Shown piece by piece: positions 21,352 through 23,871 of a stretch of 23,871 nt of DNA. The stretch is from Baffinella frigidus. Its lineage: Eukaryota > Cryptophyceae > Cryptomonadales > Baffinellaceae. The notes below the pieces were generated by a model. The model searched no databases, was not told the DNA's origin, and worked only from the letters and a program-made list of their open reading frames with translations. The position numbers were made by a program, and so were the translations under genes. Positions within the stretch are counted from its first letter, which is position 1; every line of letters begins with the position of its first letter. The DNA is taken from contig MU646336.1 in assembly GCA_026770585.1 (NCBI GenBank), forward strand, positions 270,735 to 294,605. Direction: 5' to 3'.

Positions 21352-23871
21352 GTGTGTGTGTGTCTAATCGTGAAATCAATGGGTTTATAGCAAATCAGGT
21401 TTTAACAGCGTGCCGTTCTGGTGTGTGTGCTGGCAGGAGTGTGTTCTGCGCGTCATTAGGAGCAGAGCCGATCAATCGCACTGCTCGAAATTTCGTGGAT
21501 GAGGTGCTTGCCCCTCCTCCCGCACCTTAGACCCTGGACCCTAAACCCTAAACCCTAAACCCTTGACCCCAAACCCGAAACTCTAAACCCTGAACCCTAG
21601 ACTCTAAACCCTAAACCCTAAACCCCAAACCCTAAACTCTAAACCCTGAACCCTAAACCCCAAACCATAAACCCGAAACCTGAAATTCGAAACCCTCAAC
21701 TCTAAACTGCACTCACTCACCTTCCCCCGGCCCTCTCCCGCACAACCAACGATACATGGTCAATCTCAACTGCTCAACTGCTCACCGAAAACGATTCTGA
21801 GGATGGAACACCTCACAGGTTCACTTAGTGGTCACTAGCAGTCACTAAGTGGATCACTCTGTGGACCTCGCAGGTGGTCCCCTCTCAGATTCAGTTGTAC
21901 GCGAGTGGCTATCTCCTAAGTGGCCAGTAGGCTCATACGCCCTACAGTAGGGCCCTAGGACCTGCCTAGGACCTGGCGTTGTTGTTTTAAGAACCCCTGG
22001 CCACTTAAGGGGTATAAGGCGTGGGCGGGTGCGCACGCACGCCGGTTGACTAAACCTAGCTCTGTCCCAGTTCAATTTGGTCTCGTAGATGGAGCCCCCC
22101 CCCGAAATTTCACAGGTGAATTTTGACCCCCCCCCATGAAATTCACCTGTAAAATTTCGGAGGGGGCACTCAATCTACTGAACCACCCACAAACAGGTGC
22201 TTGAGTGGACGTTGGGGCGCGGGGTGGAGCTGGGCATCGACTGCGCGGACGCCGAGTACCTGCACCACAACCTCGTGACCACGTGCCTTATCCGGAGGTT
22301 AACGTGCCTTATCCGGAGGTTAATGGGGGCAGAAGAACCGCGTGACCAACTCCGAACCTCGTGACCGTGAGCAGTTTAGGCTGAAAACGTAGCGTGTTCA
22401 GGTGCTGGAGTGGACGTTGGGGCGCGGGGTCGACGTGGTCATCGACTGCGCGGGTGCCGAAAACTTGAACCAGAACCTTCAGGTCTCCTGCCGCATACCC
22501 TCCCTACCTACATCTTTGCACTCCAGGCGGGTTAGGGTTGGTCACGAGGTGGTCACGAGGTTCTTGTGCCTCCATTCACCGACGGATAAGGTGGCCACGA
22601 CCGGTGGGGAGCGGGGTGGACGTGGTCATCGACTGCGCGGGTGCCGATAACTTGAACCAGAACCTCCAGGTCCACACCCCGTCCGCCCCACGTCGACATA
22701 CCCCGCATTTTGGGTTGCATAAAAACCACTTGACTGCTGCCTCAGACCATTCAGCAGACGTGCAGCCTCAGATGTTCCCTTGACCTGGCCCAGCGTAGCG
22801 TTGTTTCAAGGCCGTTTTGGTACACATCGTCGTTTTGATGGACAGTGGTGCACGGGGAGTGTGCAATCTAATGTTAGATCTTGGTACTATGAAGCTGCCC
22901 TCTTGCGCACAGTCTCTGAACCCACCGTGCACGGGGCGCAGACCGTGTCGGTGGGCGGGATCACACACACCTGCCCCACATGAATCATGCTCAGACCTTC
23001 CCTACACCTGGCCCATCGTAGCATCGTTTCAAGGCCGTGTTGGTACACATCGTCGTTTTGATGGACGGTGGTGCACGGAGTCCCCTTTCACCGTGAATCC
23101 AAGGTGAAATTCCTGTTAGGTTCTAGGGCAATGGATGAGATTCTAGTACAAATCGTTTAGAAGGGCTGTATCCGTGACGCCCCCGGTGGCTGCTAAGTGG
23201 CTGTCCTTTTGCGCACAGTCTCTGAACCTACTTTTCACGGGGAGCAGGCTGTGTCGGTGGGTGGGAGGATCGTCCTACTCGCGTCCCTCAAACCCGAGAC
23301 CAACATCGACCTCCAGGTCCTCGCTCTTCCCCACTCTTAGAAGAGGCCCAGCCTCAAAAGTTGATTCATAGAAGAAACCTTAGGATAAATTACTATGGCA
23401 TAGGTAAATTTACTTATGAATCCTAATTAAATCAATTATGCCCCCCTAAAACGTGGTGTCGGTGGGCGGGAGGATCGTGCTACGCACGTCTCTCAAGCCT
23501 GAGGCTAGTATCGACCTCCAGGTCCTCCCTCTGCCTCACTTGGCTGACTATTCTAAAGTTGACACGCTCGGTGTGCGGTGCACATTAGGAAACTTTGGAG
23601 CGGGGAAGAGCCCGGGCTCACCACATTGGTGTTCTCACCCCCCTCTGGTGAGTAGCACATTGAATACAGCCCCCCCCCCCCTCCTGGTGAATATAGCACA
23701 CTGAAGCCCCCCCCCCTTCACGACAAAGGTTGATTGACAAGCAGCTGACGACCTGTCTCTTTTCTTCTGTCTCGCACTCCTCCCTGTCTCTCACGCTATG
23801 TCTCTTTATTTCTGCCTCGCACCCTCTGACCCCCCCCCCCCCTTCGGCAGAAGGTGTTCGACAAGCAGCCC
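16787..23871 (+). CDS. Quinone oxidoreductase-type MDR family gene, 3' end outside window
   Basis: Plus-strand spliced gene; eleven exons join in phase into ~270 residues of a medium-chain dehydrogenase/reductase without the structural or catalytic zinc cysteines, as in the NADPH:quinone oxidoreductase branch (CRYZ/TP53I3-like). In order: [108 protein letters not shown] (Rossmann GGAGGVG, residues 168-174), [44 protein letters not shown] and VSVGGRIVL. Family enzymes reduce quinones or enones using NADPH; the substrate here is unknown. The full family length is about 325 residues, so one or two exons remain beyond the edge. Nearly every intron holds copies of adjoining exon ends. Confidence 0.88.
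16988..17059 (+). CDS. MDR gene exon 2
   Basis: Acceptor GCATCAG; reads [20 protein letters not shown] then QPGE before donor gtttgt, phase 0. The x-P-x-P-G-E ending is the usual N-terminal family motif. Confidence 0.7.
17228..17278 (+). CDS. MDR gene exon 3
   Basis: Acceptor CTGGCAG; reads [17 protein letters not shown], the conserved first strand after PGE. Phase 0 at both ends, donor CAG|gtcccc. Confidence 0.85.
17470..17535 (+). repeat. Two units of a TTTTATGGGT repeat before exon 4
   Basis: GATTTTATGGGTGACCAAAAAATC and TTTTTATGGGTGACCATTAAATC lie just upstream of the exon 4 acceptor. The related GATTTTATGGGTATCC unit is amplified upstream of exon 6. Confidence 0.6.
17549..17646 (+). 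CDS. MDR gene exon 4
   Basis: Acceptor GAGGCAG; reads [20 protein letters not shown] then [12 protein letters not shown] plus TG. G-x-E-x-A-G-x-V is the family signature. Phase 2, donor TG|gtgcgc. Confidence 0.9.
17740..18170 (+). repeat. Purine-rich short tandem repeats in intron 4
   Basis: GTGAGAAGATCCCTGTGAGAAG-type units fill 17740-18075, then TGAAAACAAGGCGAAAAAGG units to about 18165. Reverse-strand Ser/Thr- or Phe-rich frames over this region are by-products. Confidence 0.7.
17789..17846 (+). pseudogene. Echo of exon 4 end and donor
   Basis: 58 bases, apparently identical to 17611-17668 (GGTTGCTGCGGTCGGGAAAG...GTGCGCGCCCCTCC). They cover the last 36 exon bases and 22 intron bases. The lack of differences implies a recent duplication. 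Confidence 0.9.
18250..18285 (+). pseudogene. Echo of exon 5 acceptor
   Basis: GTTTCGCAGGGAGGGGGCGACCGGCTGGAG mimics the junction CACACGCAG|GGCGGAGGGCGACCGACTG about 165 bases upstream of it. The flanking GCAGCTGTCCYCTCGCG...ACTCTCTGACACCA segment is duplicated as well (about 18178 and 18308). Confidence 0.65.
18420..18528 (+). CDS. MDR gene exon 5
   Basis: Completes Trp and reads [34 protein letters not shown], matching the G-D-x-V...GG-x-(Y/F)-A and P-I-P-x-G-x-S blocks. Phase 2 to 0, donor GAG|gtgcat. Confidence 0.85.
18705..18815 (+). repeat. Tandem 53-base repeat with conserved peptide
   Basis: Two adjacent units encode [17 protein letters not shown] and [17 protein letters not shown] in their own frames. 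Substitutions are mostly conservative (S/N, L/M, D/E), as if once coding. No family recognised; it lies inside intron 5 of the MDR gene. Confidence 0.5.
18885..19140 (+). repeat. Direct repeat in intron 5
   Basis: CRCGAGTTTCC..., then CCCCATTGGCTYGC...GTGGAATCCG/CTGGATTCCG, recurs at about 18889-18950 and 19079-19138. Confidence 0.55.
18963..19300 (+). repeat. ~39-base repeat, about six units, before exon 6
   Basis: TTTCGATTTTATGGGTATCCAATAAATT..TCCCCCTG units near 18966, 19011, 19157, 19197, 19221 and 19259. The last runs into the exon 6 acceptor TTTCGCCAG, and one earlier unit ends in a false TTTCGCCAGATG. Confidence 0.75.
19309..19374 (+). CDS. MDR gene exon 6
   Basis: Acceptor TTCGCCAG; reads [20 protein letters not shown] then NL, the A-A-x-L-P...A-W-x-x-L helix before the nucleotide-binding fold. 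Phase 0 at both ends, donor CTG|gttttg. Confidence 0.85.
19424..19650 (+). pseudogene. Three echoes of exon 6 end
   Basis: GGCGTGGAGCTGCCTCTTCGAGTTGGGC (about 19428), TTGAGTTGTCTTTTCGAATTGGGCAACCAGG (about 19514) and GTCTGCGGCGTGAAGCTTTTTCTTCGATTTGGGCAACCTGG (about 19596) repeat the last half of exon 6 with increasing divergence. Spacing is 70-105 bases. Confidence 0.85.
19876..19938 (+). CDS. MDR gene exon 7: nucleotide-binding motif
   Basis: Acceptor TTTCGACAG; reads [20 protein letters not shown] then Q. GGAGGVG is the NAD(P)H-binding Gly-rich turn. Donor CAG|gtaagc is consensus; phase 0. Confidence 0.95.
20073..20100 (+). pseudogene. Possible echo of exon 8 start
   Basis: GTGCAGGTTGAAGTTGCTGATGCTTTTGGG (VEVADAFG) resembles the real TGCAG|GTCGCAGTAGCGTTCGGC (VAVAFG) about 340 bases before it. 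Just downstream the telomere-like array begins. Confidence 0.4.
20108..20410 (+). repeat. Telomere-like C-rich heptamer array ending at exon 8 acceptor
   Basis: About 300 bases of CCCTAAA with CCCCAAA, CCCTGAA, CCCTACA and CTCTAAA variants. The first ~70 bases are the most regular. It runs to CCCTGAACCATGCAG. Confidence 0.9.
20417..20469 (+). CDS. MDR gene exon 8
   Basis: Reads [17 protein letters not shown] plus AG, the second Rossmann strand (A-x-x-x-G-x-x-V-I-x-T). Phase 0 to 2, donor AAAG|gtgtgt. Confidence 0.9.
20698..20857. repeat. Near-perfect 70-bp inverted repeat with 20-base loop
   Basis: The arms 20698-20767 and 20788-20857 match at 69 of 70 positions (single T/G difference). Homology continues weakly for ~10 bases outside. 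It lies in intron 8 of the MDR gene. Transcribed, it would form a long hairpin of about 70 pairs. No coding sequence. Confidence 0.95.
20960..21250 (+). pseudogene. Three echoes of exon 9 with TG-rich spacers
   Basis: TGTGTTCGGCGCGTCATTAGGAGCAGAAGGG (about 20970), TTTTTTACGCGTCATGAGGAGGTGAACCG (about 21108) and GGCAGGAGTTTGTTCTGCGCGTCATTAGGAGCAGAAG (about 21201) repeat the exon 9 junction and first ~25 bases. AACGCGTT.YAAAG and GTGTGTGCTGGGG segments repeat along with them. Confidence 0.85.
21279..21363 (+). repeat. TG microsatellite
   Basis: About 40 TG dinucleotides, interrupted by TATATATATG and one CG. It lies between the exon 9 echoes and exon 9. Confidence 0.95.
21437..21503 (+). CDS. 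MDR gene exon 9
   Basis: Acceptor CTGGCAG; completes Arg and reads [20 protein letters not shown] then DE, the L-G-A-(D)-x-x-I-(D/N)-(Y/R) block. Donor GAG|gtgcttg; the intron's first seven bases equal the first seven of the following exon copy. Confidence 0.9.
21528..21712 (+). repeat. Telomere-like C-rich heptamer array in intron 9
   Basis: CCCTAAA, CTCTAAA, CCCTGAA and CCCGAAA units start about 25 bases after the exon 9 donor. Unlike other arrays this one does not abut an acceptor. Confidence 0.85.
21915..21985 (+). repeat. Dispersed palindromic family copy
   Basis: TAAGTGGCCAGTAGGCTCATACGCCCTACAGTAGGGCCCTAGGACCTGCCTAGGAC; about 85% like 10400-10470 in the same orientation. Confidence 0.65.
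22085..22178. repeat. ~39-bp-arm inverted repeat just before exon 10 copy 1
   Basis: GTAGATGGAGCCCCC...GAAATTTCACAGGTGAATTT faces AAATTCACCTGTAAAATTTCGGAGGGGGCACTCAATCTAC with few mismatches. The loop is ~15 bases with a C9 run. It ends 18 bases before the acceptor. Confidence 0.75.
22197..22274 (+). CDS. MDR gene exon 10, copy 1 (alternative or decayed)
   Basis: Acceptor AAACAG; reads [20 protein letters not shown] then YLHHNL before a donor CTC|gtgacc, phase 0. It differs from copy 2 at conserved sites (VDVVIDCAG to VELGIDCAD). Open and splice-competent, it may be a mutually exclusive exon or an early pseudo-exon. Confidence 0.5.
22274..22325 (+). repeat. Tandem 21-base repeat
   Basis: ACGTGCCTTATCCGGAGGTTA occurs twice in succession, followed by ATGGGGGC. 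Confidence 0.85.
22402..22482 (+). CDS. MDR gene exon 10, copy 2 (preferred)
   Basis: Acceptor GTTCAG; reads [20 protein letters not shown] then NLNQNLQ, phase 0 at both ends, donor CAG|gtctcc. G-x-G-V-D-V-V-x-D-x-x-G is the family motif, kept intact here. Confidence 0.9.
22608..22669 (+). pseudogene. Exon 10, copy 3, 5'-truncated
   Basis: [20 protein letters not shown] with CAG|gtccac donor; it lacks VLEWTLGR and a matching acceptor. A strong partial copy of copy 2. Confidence 0.85.
22769..23085 (+). repeat. ~220-base-period duplication in intron 10
   Basis: The segment with ACCTGGCCCAKCGTAGC, GTTTCAAGGCCGTKTTGGTACACATCG and TTTTGATGGACRGTGGTGCACGG occurs at about 22775-22858 and 22998-23075. 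It extends into the duplicated exon 11 junctions. Confidence 0.8.
22897..22962 (+). pseudogene. Exon 11, copy 1, truncated
   Basis: TGCGCACAGTCTCTGAACC...GCGCAGACCGTGTCGGTGGGCGGGATC matches the start of exon 11 (TVSVGGI) and its upstream intron, then diverges into CACACACACC. No donor. Confidence 0.75.
23248..23316 (+). CDS. MDR gene exon 11, copy 2 (preferred)
   Basis: Acceptor GGAGCAG; reads [20 protein letters not shown] then DLQ, phase 0 at both ends, donor CAG|gtcctc. G-G-R-(I/L)-V is the conserved strand after the D-x-x-G block. Reading through the donor gives a stop within seven codons. Confidence 0.75.
23360..23445. repeat. AT-rich element between exon 11 copies
   Basis: GATTCATA...TATGAATC and AGGATAAATT...AAT(C)CT pair weakly. 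It contains GGTAAATTT and CCTAATTAAAT, shared with the AT-rich elements near 14970 and 15290. A MITE remnant is possible. Confidence 0.4.
23456..23521 (+). pseudogene. Exon 11, copy 3, or alternative exon
   Basis: [20 protein letters not shown] then LQ with CAG|gtcctc. No AG acceptor stands directly before it, yet the coding part is intact and the frame stays open past the donor ([12 protein letters not shown]...). It may be a duplicate lacking its 3' splice site, or part of a larger exon. Confidence 0.5.
23722..23750 (+). pseudogene. Echo of the last exon at the window edge
   Basis: CGACAAAGGTTGATTGACAAGCAGCTGACG resembles CGGCAG|AAGGTGTTCGACAAGCAGCCC about 125 bases downstream. The C-rich/CTCTGYCTCGCACYCT intron segment between is also repeated. 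Confidence 0.55.
23850..23871 (+). CDS. MDR gene exon 12, start only (cut by window edge)
   Basis: After a C12 tract and TTCGGCAG the sequence reads KVFDKQP to the window end, phase 0. Assigned by position, splice context and its upstream echo. Confidence 0.5.

Overview
This is eukaryotic nuclear DNA. It has GC-rich exons cut by many introns, GT-AG junctions whose phases join correctly, and numerous arrays of the plant-type telomere heptamer (CCCTAAA/TTTAGGG) inside the introns. This combination suggests an alga or another protist with plant-type telomere repeats. From memory the intron style resembles the prasinophyte Cymbomonas, but this is unverified. No rRNA, tRNA, CRISPR array or bacterial operon is seen. 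A 531-base run of N lies at 11231-11761. All spliced models below were assembled by hand from reading frame, splice sites and family motifs.

Layout. (1) 142-6379, plus strand: the 3' part of an unrecognised coiled-coil protein gene, eight exons ending in TAA. (2) 6380-10500: mostly repeats (a 60-bp minisatellite, purine-rich repeats, AT-rich palindromes and a ~110-bp minisatellite) with two orphan terminal-type exons. (3) 10505-16647, minus strand: a gene encoding an N-terminal CAP-Gly domain (microtubule-tip/tubulin-tail binding) fused to a class II histone deacetylase domain. At least eleven exons are visible; the exon carrying the third zinc ligand and catalytic Tyr appears to fall in the gap. 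(4) 16787 to the right edge, plus strand: a medium-chain dehydrogenase/reductase of the quinone oxidoreductase type, at least eleven exons, running off the window. Genes 3 and 4 are divergent, with start codons about 140 bp apart and a perfect 15-bp-arm hairpin between them.

The most striking feature is shared by all three genes. Introns are filled with degenerate or near-identical partial copies ('echoes') of the neighbouring exon ends together with their splice sites, often separated by telomere-like heptamer tracts. The heptamers are nearly always C-rich in the sense direction and lie just upstream of 3' splice sites, on both strands. Several introns begin with the same bases as the following exon. 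Together this looks like intron birth and growth by repeated tandem duplication across exon boundaries, with telomere-like tracts supplying pyrimidine and branch-point-like sequence.

Other elements include a 70-bp near-perfect inverted repeat in an intron of gene 4, several MITE-like foldbacks, and a dispersed short palindromic family (CTACGGTAGG core).
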